DNA of 54,495 nucleotides from an uncultured Eubacteriales bacterium. GTDB lineage: Bacteria; Bacillota; Clostridia; Oscillospirales; Oscillospiraceae. This document shows, one piece after another, positions 25,271 to 35,207 of the stretch (its first letter is position 1; the number at the start of each line of letters is the position of its first letter). The position numbers and the translations under genes are program-made. Location: positions 1 to 54,495 of the forward strand of contig ONNS01000018.1 in NCBI GenBank assembly GCA_900319275.1, in the 5' to 3' direction. The notes beneath the pieces are model-generated. The model was not told the DNA's origin. It did not search any database and worked only from the letters and a program-made list of their open reading frames with translations.

Positions 25271-25506
25271 TACTAATTGCACACATGCCGGACTTGTCTG
25301 TCGGGAAGGTTTTTTCACAACAAATATGTTCGACGAGCAGGTCTCCGCGGCAGAGCAGCTCTATGGGCCGCAGCTGCGGTTTTCCTTCACAAGAAAGGAT
25401 CTGCCGACGGCCCTGGACGGACTTGAGGAGTATTACCCGGCGGAGACGATCAAGCGGGCAGAGCGGATATTGAGAGAGCAGATGAGGAAATACCCGGTGT
25501 ATTTCA
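25271..25506 (+). repeat. Dispersed 236-bp repeat, copy A (second copy at 47748)
   Basis: From TACTAAT through GTGTATTTCA this segment matches 47748-47982 at roughly 85-90 percent identity by eye. The match includes about 55 bases upstream of the small ORF start and ends exactly at its C-terminus. Confidence 0.8.
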
Positions 25507-25541
25507 GGTGTGGGGAGCTCGCATTTTGCAAGAGTGGGTGA
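25326..25541 (+). CDS. Small ORF of a two-copy family, copy A
   Basis: About 71 residues: MFDEQVSAAEQLYGPQLRFS, FTRKDLPTALDGLEEYYPAE, TIKRAERILREQMRKYPVYF and a copy-specific tail. Against copy B (47802-47987) roughly half of the base changes are silent third positions, and the replacements are mostly conservative (Asp/Glu, Ala/Val), which supports translation in this frame. Homology in this frame extends upstream (EGFFTTN), so the true start may be earlier, or this is a conserved C-terminal fragment. A frame open from 25245 exists. Predicted helical and charged, no membrane segment. No family is recognised and no good ribosome site precedes either ATG. Confidence 0.5.
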   Translation: MFDEQVSAAEQLYGPQLRFSFTRKDLPTALDGLEEYYPAETIKRAERILREQMRKYPVYFRCGELAFCKSG

Positions 25542-25592
25542 AGTACACTACCACGATGTGCTTTATTTGGCATCAAAACTATCTTGAAGCCA

Positions 25593-26870
25593 TTACGGTA
25601 CACGGATAAATTCTTCGCGGCCTGCCCCGACAGAAATATAGCGAATGGGACAACCCACAGCGGCCTCAATAAAATGAATGTAATCGATCGCCTCTTTGGG
25701 AAGCTCTTCTATTGTACGACAATGACGAATGTCGCAATGGAATCCGGGTAGATATTCATAAATCGGCTTCGCCGCCATCAGATCGTCGATACTGGTGGGG
25801 AAGCGCTCGCAGCGCATGCCCATGATTTCGTATGCCACGCAGACAGGGATCTTATCCAGATAAGAGAGCACGTCCAGCTTTGTCAGTGCGATGGCTGTGC
25901 AGCCCTGCATCCATGTCCCGTAACGGGAGGCGACCACGTCAAAGCCGCCGACCCTCCGTGGCCGACCGGTCGCGGCACCGTATTCCGCTCCCGCTTCACG
26001 GAGCTTGGTTCCCTCTTCCCCAAAGAGCTCGCAGGGGAAGGGGCCTTCGCCGACGCAGCTGGAATAGGCCTTCGTGATCCCGATGACTTGGTCAAGCCGG
26101 GCGAAAGGAACCCCTGCCCCCAGCGGTGCGTAGGACGCCAGCGTCGACGAGGCGGAGGTATACGGATAAATACCGTAGTCAATATCCCGCAAAGCGCCGA
26201 GCTGGGCCTCAAACAGAATGGATTTCCCGGCGCGGATCGCTTCCTGCAGGTATAGACTGGTATCCTTTATAAAGGAGACAAACGGCATCCCGTAGGCAGT
26301 CAGCCAGTCCATCAGTTCGTCAGCCTTGATTGGCGCGGCACCATATCCCTTTTCGACGGTGAGGTTTTTCCACTCCACCAGATCCTCAACCTTTTCGCGC
26401 AGAGAGGACGGATACAGAAGATCGCCCAGCCGCAGGGTTTTCTTCATATATTTATCGGCATAAACAGGGGAAATTCCGCGGCGTGTCGAGCCGAACTTCT
26501 TACTGCCGAGCCGCTCTTCCTCCAGTACGTCCAGCAACCGATGATACGGCAGACAGATGGTCGCCCGGGAACTGAGAATCAGATGCTCCGGCGTGATTTC
26601 CACACCGCGTTTTTTCAGCGATTGCGTCTCCCGGCTCAGGTGTTCCAGATCGACCACCATCCCCGGCCCCAGCACATTGGCGGTGCCGGAGCGAAGAATC
26701 CCGGAGGGGAGAAGATTCAGCACCGTTTTTCCGTATTCGTTCACTACGGTATGGCCTGCGTTGTTACCGCCCTGGTATCTGACAACAACGTCATAGGATT
26801 CGCTGAGCAGATCGACCATGCGGCCCTTGCCCTCATCGCCCCAGTTTGTTCCCACAATAGAAGTCAGCAT
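25593..26870 (-). CDS. purA: Adenylosuccinate synthetase
   Basis: 425 residues, normal length. The GTP-binding P-loop GDEGKGRMVD (residues 11-20), NNAGHTV (about 36-42) with the catalytic His, and the STRRGISPVYADKYMK IMP-binding segment are all present. It joins IMP and aspartate at the expense of GTP, the first committed step to AMP, in the cytosol. It is the last gene of the amt-asnB-purB-purA run, 18 bases after purB. It uses aspartate rather than glutamine as nitrogen donor but belongs logically to this nitrogen-assimilation block. No clear terminator follows. Confidence 0.97.
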   Translation of the reverse strand: MLTSIVGTNWGDEGKGRMVDLLSESYDVVVRYQGGNNAGHTVVNEYGKTVLNLLPSGILRSGTANVLGPGMVVDLEHLSRETQSLKKRGVEITPEHLILSSRATICLPYHRLLDVLEEERLGSKKFGSTRRGISPVYADKYMKKTLRLGDLLYPSSLREKVEDLVEWKNLTVEKGYGAAPIKADELMDWLTAYGMPFVSFIKDTSLYLQEAIRAGKSILFEAQLGALRDIDYGIYPYTSASSTLASYAPLGAGVPFARLDQVIGITKAYSSCVGEGPFPCELFGEEGTKLREAGAEYGAATGRPRRVGGFDVVASRYGTWMQGCTAIALTKLDVLSYLDKIPVCVAYEIMGMRCERFPTSIDDLMAAKPIYEYLPGFHCDIRHCRTIEELPKEAIDYIHFIEAAVGCPIRYISVGAGREEFIRVP

Positions 26871-26888
26871 GCTCTTTTCCTTCTTTCG

Positions 26889-28322
26889 TTATACCCGGAT
26901 GTCCTCCGCCTTCTGGATAATGTGGCGGTTTGCTGCCAGCAGGGGCAGGATCTCTTCCTGAAGATACTGATCACATTGTTCTCCGGCCAAGCCGGTAAAG
27001 CCTGCGGGATCGGTCAGCGCATTCAATTCTTGCTCATTCAGATCAAACACAGGATCTTCTGCCAGACGGCGCAGCAGATCGTTTTCTTTTCCGTAAAGCT
27101 TCACCTCCTCTGCCGCGCCGATGGCGTGGCGGCGGATCTGCTCATGAAGCTGTTGCCGATCTCCGCCCTTAACCTTGACGCAATACATCAGAATGTTTTC
27201 GGTGGCGAGAAACGGAAGCTCCTCCGCCAGATGCTTTTCCATCACCGCAGGGAACAGCCGCAGGCCAGAAACGATGTTTTGGTACAGCGTCAGGATCCCG
27301 TCGCAGGTCAGAAACGCCTCCGGGACAGCGATTCGTCGGTTAGCCGAATCATCCAGACTGCGTTCCAGCCATTGGGAAGCCGCGGTAAATGCTGCGTTCT
27401 GCAAATCGCAGATCACATAGCGAGCCAGAGATGCGATCCTTTCACTGCGCATGGGATTGCGCTTATAGGCCATGGCAGAAGAGCCGATCTGTTCACTTTC
27501 AAAAGGTTCTTCTACTTCCTTGAGATGGCTGAGCAGACGGATGTCTCCGGCAAACTTGGATGCGCTCTGTGCGATCCCGCTGAGCACCTGCAAAACCGAA
27601 AAGTCCTGCTTGCGGGAATAGGTCTGACCGCTCACACGCTGGCAGGCGGAAAAATCCATCTTCTCCGCGATCCGCTGTTCCAAACGACGGACCTTATCTG
27701 CATCTCCGTCAAACAGCGCCAGAAAACTGGCCGCTGTTCCGGTCGTGCCTTTGCAGCCCAGCAGCTTCAGTCTGCTCAATGCGAAATCCGTCTGTTCCAG
27801 ATCCATTTCCAGATCCTGTATCCAAAGACAGGCACGCTTTCCAACCGTCGTCGGCTGCGCCGCCTGAAAATGTGTGAAGGCGAGAGTCGGCAGATCTTTG
27901 TTTTTCTGTGCAAAGTCAGCCAGCGCAGCCATCGTCCCCAACAGCTTGCGGCGGATCAGCAGCAGCCCATCGCGCATATTGATTACATCTGTGTTATCTC
28001 CCACATAGCAGGAGGTGGCACCCAGATGAATGATCGGCGCGGCCTTCGGGCAGCAGGCTGCAAAAGTGTGGACATGTGCCATGACATCATGGCGCAGCTC
28101 CTTTTCCTTTCTCGCGGCCAGTTCATAATCAATATCATGCTGGTGGAGACGCATTTCCTCCAGCTGCTCGGCGGTGATGGGGATGCCAAGCTCCCGCTCG
28201 CCCTCCGCCAGTGCCAGCCACAATCTGCGCCAGGTGGAATACTTTCTGTCATCTGAAAAAATCTTCTGCATCTCCTCCCCGGCATACCGGGTACACAGCG
28301 GGTTTACATAATATTCATGCAT
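26889..28322 (-). CDS. purB: Adenylosuccinate lyase
   Basis: 477 residues of the fumarase/aspartase superfamily. The signature loop SSAMAYKRNPMRSERI (about residues 280-295) contains the catalytic Ser, and the conserved His segments HVHTFA and THFQAAQPTT are present. It cleaves adenylosuccinate to AMP plus fumarate and also SAICAR in IMP synthesis. The ATG at 28322 was chosen because AGGTG lies seven bases upstream; a GTG three codons earlier is possible. Gaps of 21 bases to asnB and 18 to purA mark one operon. Confidence 0.96.
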   Translation of the reverse strand: MHEYYVNPLCTRYAGEEMQKIFSDDRKYSTWRRLWLALAEGERELGIPITAEQLEEMRLHQHDIDYELAARKEKELRHDVMAHVHTFAACCPKAAPIIHLGATSCYVGDNTDVINMRDGLLLIRRKLLGTMAALADFAQKNKDLPTLAFTHFQAAQPTTVGKRACLWIQDLEMDLEQTDFALSRLKLLGCKGTTGTAASFLALFDGDADKVRRLEQRIAEKMDFSACQRVSGQTYSRKQDFSVLQVLSGIAQSASKFAGDIRLLSHLKEVEEPFESEQIGSSAMAYKRNPMRSERIASLARYVICDLQNAAFTAASQWLERSLDDSANRRIAVPEAFLTCDGILTLYQNIVSGLRLFPAVMEKHLAEELPFLATENILMYCVKVKGGDRQQLHEQIRRHAIGAAEEVKLYGKENDLLRRLAEDPVFDLNEQELNALTDPAGFTGLAGEQCDQYLQEEILPLLAANRHIIQKAEDIRV

Positions 28323-28343
28323 GTTGTTCACCTGTGTATTTGC

Positions 28344-29927
28344 TTATGTGCCGCTTGCACCGTAGTTCTTGAGCACGCGGGCCGAGGGGTCGTTCACGTC
28401 GCAGCCTGGCCAGCTCTTGTTCGGCATCCAGAAATCCGTGATCATCTCCGCCTGAGAGGGATAGTATTTCTCGAAGATCTCACGGTACAGCAGGCTCTCC
28501 TTGGTGAAGGGGCGGCCATAGTCATAGTTCATCCGTTTCCGCTCAAATTCTTCGTCGGTGTACAGGCTCTCGGCCCAGGCCTTCAGATCGTCCACCATCG
28601 AGTGACCTACTGCGTCGGAGAAGGCCGCCTTTTGCCTCCACAGGATTTCGTCGGGCAGCAGACGATCCTTTTCAAAGGCATGGCGCAGCAGGTATTTTCC
28701 CATGTTGTAGCGATTCATCTTGAGTTTGGGGTCGATGGACATGACGTATTTTACAAATTCCAGGTCGCCAAAGGGAACGCGGGCCTCCAGGGAATTGACC
28801 GAGATGCAGCGGTCGGCCCGCAGCACGTCGTACATATAGATTTCGTCAATGCGCTTTTTTGCCTCCCGCTGGAATTCCTTCGGCGAGGGAGCAAAGTCCG
28901 TGTACTTATAACCGAAGAGCTCATCGCTGATCTCGCCGGTCAGCAGGACGCGCACGTCTGTGTTCTCATGGATCGCCTTGCAGCAGAGGTACATGCCCAT
29001 GCTGGCGCGGATCGTGGTGATGTCCCAGGTGCCGAGGGCGGCGATGACCTCCTCCAGAGAGTCCAGTACCTGCTGCCGGGTCATGTACACTTCCGTATGC
29101 GCGGCACCGATGAAGTCCGCCGCTGTGCGGGCGTACTTGAGGTCGATGGCGTCCACATCCATACCGATGGCAAAGGTGCGCACATGACGGCCGAGGATCT
29201 TGGAGGAGATGGCGCAGACCAGGCTCGAATCCAGCCCGCCGGAGAGCAGAAAGCCGAGCGGCGCATCCGCATCCAGACGCTTGTCCACGCCGAGGATCAG
29301 CCGTTCCCGGATACCGGCGCAGATCTCGTCCAGATCACCGTCCAGATACGCATCGACCGATGTGAGGTCGGCATAGCGGACAAGCTCTCCATCCTTCCAG
29401 TAGTGTCCCGGCGGGAAGGGCTTGATTCTGGCGCAGAGCCCCACCAGATTTTTGGCCTCGCTGGCAAAGACCGTGCTGCCGTCGGGAAGCGTGCCGTAAA
29501 ACAGCGGGCGGATGCCGATCGGGTCACGGGCGGCGATAAAGCTGTCGGTTTCGGCATCATAGAGGATCATGGCAAACTCCGCGTCCAGCTTTGCGAACAT
29601 CTCTGCGCCGTACTTGCGGTAAAGCGGCAAGATGATCTCACAGTCAGAATCGCTGTGAAAGACGTACCCCTCTTCCGCCAACTCTTTTTTCAGTGGGCGG
29701 AAGAGATACAGCTCGCCGTTGCAGACGCACATGTTGCCATCGAGGTGGAAGGGCTGCATGCCTTCTTCATGCAGGCCCATAATGGCAAGGCGATGGAAGC
29801 AGAGATAGCCGTCTCCGGCTTTTTCCACGCGGGACATATCCGGTCCGCGGGAAACCGTGCGCTCAAAAAACGGCATGAATTGCTCCGGCGTCAATGTATC
29901 GGACGTGAAGCCCATAATCGAACACAT
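28344..29927 (-). CDS. asnB: Asparagine synthase (glutamine-hydrolysing)
   Basis: 527 residues. Cys2 after the initiator Met (MCSIMGF) is the class II amidotransferase nucleophile. The synthetase half has the pyrophosphate loop LLSGGLDSSL at about 240 and TGEISDELFGYKY at about 350. It converts aspartate and glutamine to asparagine and glutamate using ATP. This is the E. coli AsnB type by length and layout. It follows the Amt-PII gene by 44 bases and precedes purB by 21. It is one of five glutamine amidotransferases in this 16-kb block. Confidence 0.96.
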   Translation of the reverse strand: MCSIMGFTSDTLTPEQFMPFFERTVSRGPDMSRVEKAGDGYLCFHRLAIMGLHEEGMQPFHLDGNMCVCNGELYLFRPLKKELAEEGYVFHSDSDCEIILPLYRKYGAEMFAKLDAEFAMILYDAETDSFIAARDPIGIRPLFYGTLPDGSTVFASEAKNLVGLCARIKPFPPGHYWKDGELVRYADLTSVDAYLDGDLDEICAGIRERLILGVDKRLDADAPLGFLLSGGLDSSLVCAISSKILGRHVRTFAIGMDVDAIDLKYARTAADFIGAAHTEVYMTRQQVLDSLEEVIAALGTWDITTIRASMGMYLCCKAIHENTDVRVLLTGEISDELFGYKYTDFAPSPKEFQREAKKRIDEIYMYDVLRADRCISVNSLEARVPFGDLEFVKYVMSIDPKLKMNRYNMGKYLLRHAFEKDRLLPDEILWRQKAAFSDAVGHSMVDDLKAWAESLYTDEEFERKRMNYDYGRPFTKESLLYREIFEKYYPSQAEMITDFWMPNKSWPGCDVNDPSARVLKNYGASGT

Positions 29928-29971
29928 GATGATTCTCCTATCTGTTGTATTGATACGCGCGCAGGAAATCC

Positions 29972-31696
29972 TTATTCTACATCCTGCAGGGCGTCATATC
30001 CTTCTTCACCGGTGCGCACCTTCACGACGTTCTCCACATCGTAGACAAAGATCTTGCCGTCACCGATATGGCCGGTGTACAGCACCTTCTTGGCGGTTTC
30101 GATCACATCTCGCACCGGGATGGCGCTGACCACAATATCCACCTGCACCTTGGGGCGCAGGTCGGTTTCCACCGCAACGCCGCGGTAATACTCCACCTGC
30201 CCCTTCTGGATACCGTAGCCCATGACGTGGGAAACTGTCATGCCGGTGATGCCGAGCCTGCTCATGGCATCCTTGAGGGCATAGAGCTTTTCTTCCTTGA
30301 AGACGATTTCAACCTTGGTAAGCTTATGACCGTCCGGGCGCAAAGCGGTTTCACGCCGGACCGGAATGGCCTCTGCCGGAGGAACAGTCCCGGTTACGAC
30401 GCTGTCCGTACCGGTCACGCCATACTCTGCGTATTTGTTCACAGCGGGCATGAAGTCCGCATAAGCGCTGGGCAAACCATGTTCACTCACGTCCAATCCG
30501 ATCAGCTCATCCGCGGGATCGGCGCGCAGGCCGTTTGTCTTTTCAATGAGTCTGAACGTAATAAACAGCAGCACAGTCGTATAAACAGCGACTGTCACAA
30601 GTCCAAGGGTCTGGATGCCAAGCTGTGTAAAAGAACCGGTATAGAAAAGTCCCTTCAGTCCGGCAGGGGCATCGGGATTTGCAAGCAGCCCGACCGCAAG
30701 CGTACCCCACATGCCGTTTGCCATATGGACACCCACAGCGCCGACAGGATCATCAACATGCAGCTTCAAATCCAGAGTTTCCACAACCACAACGACCAGA
30801 ATGCCCGAAACAATGCCCACGACGATTGCACCCAGGGCGTCCATCGCGTCACAGCCCGCCGTAATGGCAACAAGGCCGGCAAGAGAAGCGTTGAGGCACA
30901 TGGACACATCCGGTTTCCCGTTCTTCTTCCAGGTGTAGATCATGGTAGTGCAGGTTGCGACAGCCGGGGCGATGGTCGTCGTGAGGAAGATGGACGAGAG
31001 CTCCGAGGGCGAGGTCGCCGCCGCCCCGTTGAACCCATACCAGCCGAGCCAGAGGATAAACACGCCCAGAGCTCCGAGCGGGATGGAGTGGCCGGGAATA
31101 GCGTTGACCTTGACAACCTTACCGTCCGGGCCCTTCACATATTTCCCGATTCTTGCGCCCAGTAGGATGGCGCCGATCAGTGCTGCGATACCACCGACCA
31201 TATGGATCGCACAGGAGCCCGCGTAATCGTGAAAGCCAAGCTGACTGAGCCAGCCGCCGCCCCAGATCCAGTGCGCCTCGATTGGGTATACCACGAGGCT
31301 GATGACGCCGGAATAGATGCAGTAGGCGGAAAACTTTGTGCGCTCTGCCATTGCGCCGGAGACGATCGTCGCGGTCGTGGCGCAGAACACGAGGTTAAAC
31401 ACGAAAGTGCTTGCGCCGGTGAATCCCTCTGCCGGGGAGGCAATGAACTCCTTATAATGCGTGAATAACTGGAGATTCGGTTTGCCGATGAGGCCGAAAA
31501 AAGCGTCCTCCCCCATCATCAGCGTATATCCCAACAGGGAAAACACCACGGTACCGATGCAGAAATCCATCAGGTTTTTCATGATGATGTTTCCCGCGTT
31601 CTTCGCACGGGTAAATCCTGTCTCGACCATTGCAAAGCCGGCCTGCATCCAGAAGACCAGTGCCGCGCCTATCAGATACCAAAACTCAACAGACAT
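29972..31696 (-). CDS. amt: Ammonium transporter fused to a PII signal protein (Amt-GlnK)
   Basis: 574 residues. Residues 1-405 are an Amt/Mep channel with about 11 helices, including the family motif DYAGSCAIHMVGGIAAL and pore His residues (AHWIWGGGW; DDPVGAVGVHMANGMWG). After a ~50-residue linker, residues 458-574 are a complete PII domain: KVEIVFKEEKLYALKDAM, a T-loop YGIQKGQVEYYRG with the tyrosine equivalent to GlnB Tyr51, and the C-terminal GDGKIFVYDVENVVKVRTGE. In separate-protein systems PII (GlnK) plugs Amt when nitrogen is plentiful; the fusion would make gating intramolecular and sensitive to ATP, ADP and 2-oxoglutarate. GGAGGG precedes the ATG inside a switch-like leader. Confidence 0.93.
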   Translation of the reverse strand: MSVEFWYLIGAALVFWMQAGFAMVETGFTRAKNAGNIIMKNLMDFCIGTVVFSLLGYTLMMGEDAFFGLIGKPNLQLFTHYKEFIASPAEGFTGASTFVFNLVFCATTATIVSGAMAERTKFSAYCIYSGVISLVVYPIEAHWIWGGGWLSQLGFHDYAGSCAIHMVGGIAALIGAILLGARIGKYVKGPDGKVVKVNAIPGHSIPLGALGVFILWLGWYGFNGAAATSPSELSSIFLTTTIAPAVATCTTMIYTWKKNGKPDVSMCLNASLAGLVAITAGCDAMDALGAIVVGIVSGILVVVVVETLDLKLHVDDPVGAVGVHMANGMWGTLAVGLLANPDAPAGLKGLFYTGSFTQLGIQTLGLVTVAVYTTVLLFITFRLIEKTNGLRADPADELIGLDVSEHGLPSAYADFMPAVNKYAEYGVTGTDSVVTGTVPPAEAIPVRRETALRPDGHKLTKVEIVFKEEKLYALKDAMSRLGITGMTVSHVMGYGIQKGQVEYYRGVAVETDLRPKVQVDIVVSAIPVRDVIETAKKVLYTGHIGDGKIFVYDVENVVKVRTGEEGYDALQDVE

Positions 31697-31701
31697 AGAA
31701 A

Positions 31702-31767
31702 GCCCTCCTTGACTTCTCCGTATTTATTTGTTAAAGTGGAGGGCGGTGATGAGTGCTTTTGCCCTCC
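31702..31767 (-). promoter_or_regulatory. Bistable leader of amt-PII: competing anti-Shine-Dalgarno pairings
   Basis: In the minus-strand transcript GGAGGGC (31767-31761) is followed by GCCCTCC (31744-31738) and then by GGAGGGC again (31708-31702), which is the ribosome-binding site of the transporter. The middle segment can pair with either flank: with the upstream partner the site is free, with the downstream one it is sequestered (29-base loop). This is seen directly; regulation by a ligand, protein or RNA is inference. Confidence 0.55.
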
Positions 31768-31785
31768 ATTACCTCTATAAAGGCA

Positions 31786-31817
31786 GCCGTGACTTTTCCA
31801 GGGTGGCGGCTGTCTTT
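31786..31817 (-). terminator. Hairpin between guaA and amt-PII
   Basis: GACAGCCGCCAC/GTCACGGCTGCC stem with two mismatches or wobbles. The minus-strand tail is TTTATAG, while on the plus strand a TTTTTT run follows. No clear promoter precedes amt-PII, so partial read-through from glnN-glmS-guaA is possible. Confidence 0.55.
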
Positions 31818-31830
31818 TTTGTTGCCTATT

Positions 31831-33366
31831 TTATTCCCACTCCACCGTCGCGGGCGGCTTGGACGTAATGTCATACACCACGCGGCTGACAGAACGGACC
31901 TCGTTTGTAATGCGGGAGGACGCTCTTGCCAAGAGCTCCCACGGCAGGCGCGACCAGTCGGCAGTCATGAAGTTGTCGGTGGATACCGCACGCAGAGCGA
32001 TGACCCAGCCGTAGGTGCGCTCGTCACCCATGACGCCGACGCTGCGATTATCCGTCAGCACGGCGAAATACTGGCTCGGCGCATCCGCAAGTCCGGCCCT
32101 CATGATCTCCTCCCGGAAAATGGCGTCCGCCTCTCTGAGCACCGTAAGCTTTTCCTCCGTGATCTCGCCCATCACGCGGATAGCGAGGCCCGGTCCCGGA
32201 AACGGCTGACGCATGACCATCTCTTCCGGAATACCAAGCTCCAATCCGACGGCTCGAACTTCATCCTTGAAAAGTTCCCGCAGGGGCTCAACGATGCGCT
32301 CAAAGCCGATCTTCTCCGGCAGGCCCCCTACATTGTGGTGGCTCTTGATCACAGCTGCGCTGCCCGCGCCGGATTCCACCACGTCGGGGTAAATGGTGCC
32401 CTGCACCAGCACGTTCTGTTTGCCGAGCTTTTTCGCTTCTTCCTCAAAGACACGGATAAACTCTTCGCCGATGATCTTTCTCTTTCGCTCTGGCTCAGTG
32501 ACGCCCTTGAGCCTTGTGAGAAAGCGCTCACGCGCGTCAACAACGATCAGATTCATCTGAAAGCGACGTCGGAACACCTGCTCCACCTGCTCGCGCTCTC
32601 CTTTGCGCAGCAGGCCGTGATCCACGAAAACGCAGGTCAGGCGATCAGCGATGGCCCGATGCAGCAGCACCGCGGCCACGGCGGAATCCACGCCGCCGGA
32701 CAGAGCGCACAGAGCATTCTTGCCGGATAATTCGTGACGGTATCGCGCTATGGATGCGGAGACAAAATCGTCCATCGTCCAGTTACCGTGACAGCCGCAG
32801 ACCGCAAAAAGAAAGTTCCAAAGCAGACGGTTTCCATATTCCGTGTGCGTGACCTCCGGATGAAACTGCACGCCGTAGAGTTTTCGCGAGTCGTCCGCCA
32901 TGGCGGCACAGGAACAGTTCTCCGTAGAAGCGGTGACGGTAAAACCGCCGGGTACAGTTTTCACATAGTCTGTGTGACTCATCCAGCAGACGCTTTCCGA
33001 TGGAATCCCTTCGAACAAGGTGCCGCCTGTATGCTCGAGAGCGACCCTGCCGTACTCGCTGGCGCTTTCGGCTGGTCGGATCTCGCCGCCCGCCATCCAT
33101 GCCAGAAGCTGATGCCCGTAGCAGATGCCGAGGATCGGGATACCGAGTCTGAGGATTCCGGGGTCGAAGTGCGGCGAGGCCGGATCATAGACACTGTTCG
33201 GCCCGCCGGTAAAGACAATGCCGCGATAGCCTTCCCGCTCTATCTGCTCTAAGGTGATGCTGTTCCAGGCTTTCACCTCGGCGTAGACATGCTGCTGCCG
33301 GATCCGCCGCACGATCAGCAGGTTGTACTGACCGCCAAAATCCAAAACGAGAATCTTTTCCTGCAT
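31831..33366 (-). CDS. guaA: GMP synthase (glutamine-hydrolysing)
   Basis: 511 residues. An N-terminal class I glutamine amidotransferase domain has Cys in GICYGHQL (about 80) and the His-Glu pair in QFHPEVTH (about 168). The ATP-pyrophosphatase domain has the P-loop [12 protein letters not shown] at about 222, and the C-terminal dimerisation domain ends [11 protein letters not shown]. It converts XMP to GMP. The second ATG (33366) was chosen because GGAG lies eight bases upstream; an ATG at 33372 shares its A with the glmS stop but its site is only two bases away. It is translationally coupled to glmS. Confidence 0.96.
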   Translation of the reverse strand: MQEKILVLDFGGQYNLLIVRRIRQQHVYAEVKAWNSITLEQIEREGYRGIVFTGGPNSVYDPASPHFDPGILRLGIPILGICYGHQLLAWMAGGEIRPAESASEYGRVALEHTGGTLFEGIPSESVCWMSHTDYVKTVPGGFTVTASTENCSCAAMADDSRKLYGVQFHPEVTHTEYGNRLLWNFLFAVCGCHGNWTMDDFVSASIARYRHELSGKNALCALSGGVDSAVAAVLLHRAIADRLTCVFVDHGLLRKGEREQVEQVFRRRFQMNLIVVDARERFLTRLKGVTEPERKRKIIGEEFIRVFEEEAKKLGKQNVLVQGTIYPDVVESGAGSAAVIKSHHNVGGLPEKIGFERIVEPLRELFKDEVRAVGLELGIPEEMVMRQPFPGPGLAIRVMGEITEEKLTVLREADAIFREEIMRAGLADAPSQYFAVLTDNRSVGVMGDERTYGWVIALRAVSTDNFMTADWSRLPWELLARASSRITNEVRSVSRVVYDITSKPPATVEWE

Positions 33367-33371
33367 GGGCA

Positions 33372-35195
33372 TTACTCCACGGTCACGGACTTTGCCAGAT
33401 TCTTCGGCTTGTCGATATCGCAGCCCTTTCCCTTTGCCGCATAGTAGGCCAGCAGCTGCAGCGGCACGACCGCGAGGCAGGCGGAGAAAATCGTTTCGAT
33501 GCGGGGAATGAAGATCACGTCGTCTGCCTGAGAGACGATTTTTTTGTTGCCCTTGAAGGAGAGCGCCAGTACCTTGGCCCCGCGGGCCTTGACCTCAACA
33601 ATGTTGGAGAGCGTTTTATCCATGAGCGATTCGTTGCAGCAGACGGCGATGACCGGCTGGTTTTCCTCGATGAGAGCAATGGTGCCGTGCTTGAGCTCGC
33701 CGGCCGCGTAGGATTCAGCGTGAAGATAGGAGATTTCCTTCATTTTGAGCGCGCCCTCCAAAGCTACGGCGTAGTCTGTATTGCGCCCGATAAAGAAGAG
33801 AGACTGGCTGGCATAGCGGCTGGCCAAGGCCGGCAGTTGCCAGTTCATGTCGATGGTCTGCTGGATGCGCCGCGGCAGGTGCTGAAGCTCGCGCACGAGA
33901 GCAGCGTATCTGTCAGCGTCCATGCGTCCAAGCTTCCCGGCGGCATACAGGGCGAAGAGATACAGCACGGTCAGCTGCGTGGTGTAGCCCTTGGTGGTGG
34001 CGACGGCGATCTCCGGCCCTGCGAAGGTGTAGAGCACATGGTCGGAGAGCTTGGCAATGGTGCTGCCTACCACATTTACGATACCGATCACCTTCGCGCC
34101 TCTTGACTTGCACTCCCGGAGCGCGGCAATGGTGTCCGCCGTCTCGCCCGACTGGGAGATGACAAGGACAAGCGTGTGTTCATCCACCATGGGATCCGCA
34201 TAGCGCAGCTCACTGGCGAGCTCCACCTCAACGGGAATGCGGCAAAGGCGTTCGATGGCGTATCGCCCCGAGCAGCCCGCGTAATACGCGGAGCCGCAGG
34301 CGGTAATGATGATCTTGTGTATGTCCCGCAGCTGCTCGCCGGTCAGCTCGAAGCCGTCAAGCTGAACCTTTCCGTCGTGGATTCTCGGCGCGAGGGCAGC
34401 CTTGACGGCGGCGGGCTGTTCCATGATCTCCTTGAGCATAAAGTGTTCATAACCGCCCTTTTCTGCGGCCTCCACACTCCAGGTCACGCGGCTGATGGGC
34501 TTTTGCAGCTCCCGTCCCGTGCAGTCATAGACGGTGATGGCCCCCGGGGTAAGACGCGCGAACTCGCCGTCCTCCATATAGATGACATTCTTGGTGTGGG
34601 ACACCAGCGCCGTCACGTCCGACGCAAAATAATTCTCGCCTACACCGACGCCCAGGATCAAAGGGCTGGCCTCCCGCACAACATAGAGGGCGTCCGGCGT
34701 GTCGGTACAGACGATGCCGAGCGCGTAGGAGCCCTCCAGACGCGCGGCGGTCTTCATGACGGCGGCCTTGATATCCCCGTCATAATAGTGCTCCAGCAGA
34801 TGGACAATGGTCTCCGTGTCCGTCTCGCTCTGAAAGGTATAGCCATCCCGGATCAGCTCTTTGCGAAGCTCCAGATAGTTTTCAATGATGCCGTTGTGCA
34901 CGACGGCAAAGCGCCCGTCATTTGACAGATGCGGATGCGCGTTCTGATCGGTCGGGGCGCCGTGGGTCGCCCAGCGCGTGTGACCGATGCCGGCCGCGCC
35001 AGGAACCAGAGCGCCGTTCCCGGTTTTTTCACAGAGCTTCGCAATACGCCCGCTGACCTTCTCCACCCGGATCGCTCCGTCATGGAGCACAGCGATCCCG
35101 GCTGAGTCATAGCCCCGATATTCCAGTCTCTCCAGCCCCTGCAGCAGCACGGGTGCTGCGGCAAGCTTTCCGGTAAATCCAACAATTCCACACAT
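33372..35195 (-). CDS. glmS: Glutamine-fructose-6-phosphate aminotransferase (isomerising)
   Basis: 607 residues, typical length. Cys2 (MCGIVGFTG) is the class II amidotransferase nucleophile; two SIS sugar-isomerase domains follow ([17 protein letters not shown] at about 345, TKGYTTQL at about 402), and the C-terminal signature [10 protein letters not shown] is intact. It makes glucosamine-6-phosphate, the entry to peptidoglycan amino sugars. Its stop overlaps the guaA start region, and glnN ends 12 bases upstream, so glnN-glmS-guaA are one transcript. No GlmS ribozyme is visible before it; the 12-base gap leaves no room, so control must come from the glnN leader. Confidence 0.97.
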   Translation of the reverse strand: MCGIVGFTGKLAAAPVLLQGLERLEYRGYDSAGIAVLHDGAIRVEKVSGRIAKLCEKTGNGALVPGAAGIGHTRWATHGAPTDQNAHPHLSNDGRFAVVHNGIIENYLELRKELIRDGYTFQSETDTETIVHLLEHYYDGDIKAAVMKTAARLEGSYALGIVCTDTPDALYVVREASPLILGVGVGENYFASDVTALVSHTKNVIYMEDGEFARLTPGAITVYDCTGRELQKPISRVTWSVEAAEKGGYEHFMLKEIMEQPAAVKAALAPRIHDGKVQLDGFELTGEQLRDIHKIIITACGSAYYAGCSGRYAIERLCRIPVEVELASELRYADPMVDEHTLVLVISQSGETADTIAALRECKSRGAKVIGIVNVVGSTIAKLSDHVLYTFAGPEIAVATTKGYTTQLTVLYLFALYAAGKLGRMDADRYAALVRELQHLPRRIQQTIDMNWQLPALASRYASQSLFFIGRNTDYAVALEGALKMKEISYLHAESYAAGELKHGTIALIEENQPVIAVCCNESLMDKTLSNIVEVKARGAKVLALSFKGNKKIVSQADDVIFIPRIETIFSACLAVVPLQLLAYYAAKGKGCDIDKPKNLAKSVTVE

Positions 35196-35207
35196 AACGC
35201 GTCTCCT

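Noticed and set aside
28317..30044. 575-codon plus-strand ORF opposite asnB
   Set aside because: Antisense shadow of a recognised amidotransferase gene.
35196..35207. glmS ribozyme before glmS
   Set aside because: Only 12 bases separate glnN and glmS, far too short for the ribozyme.
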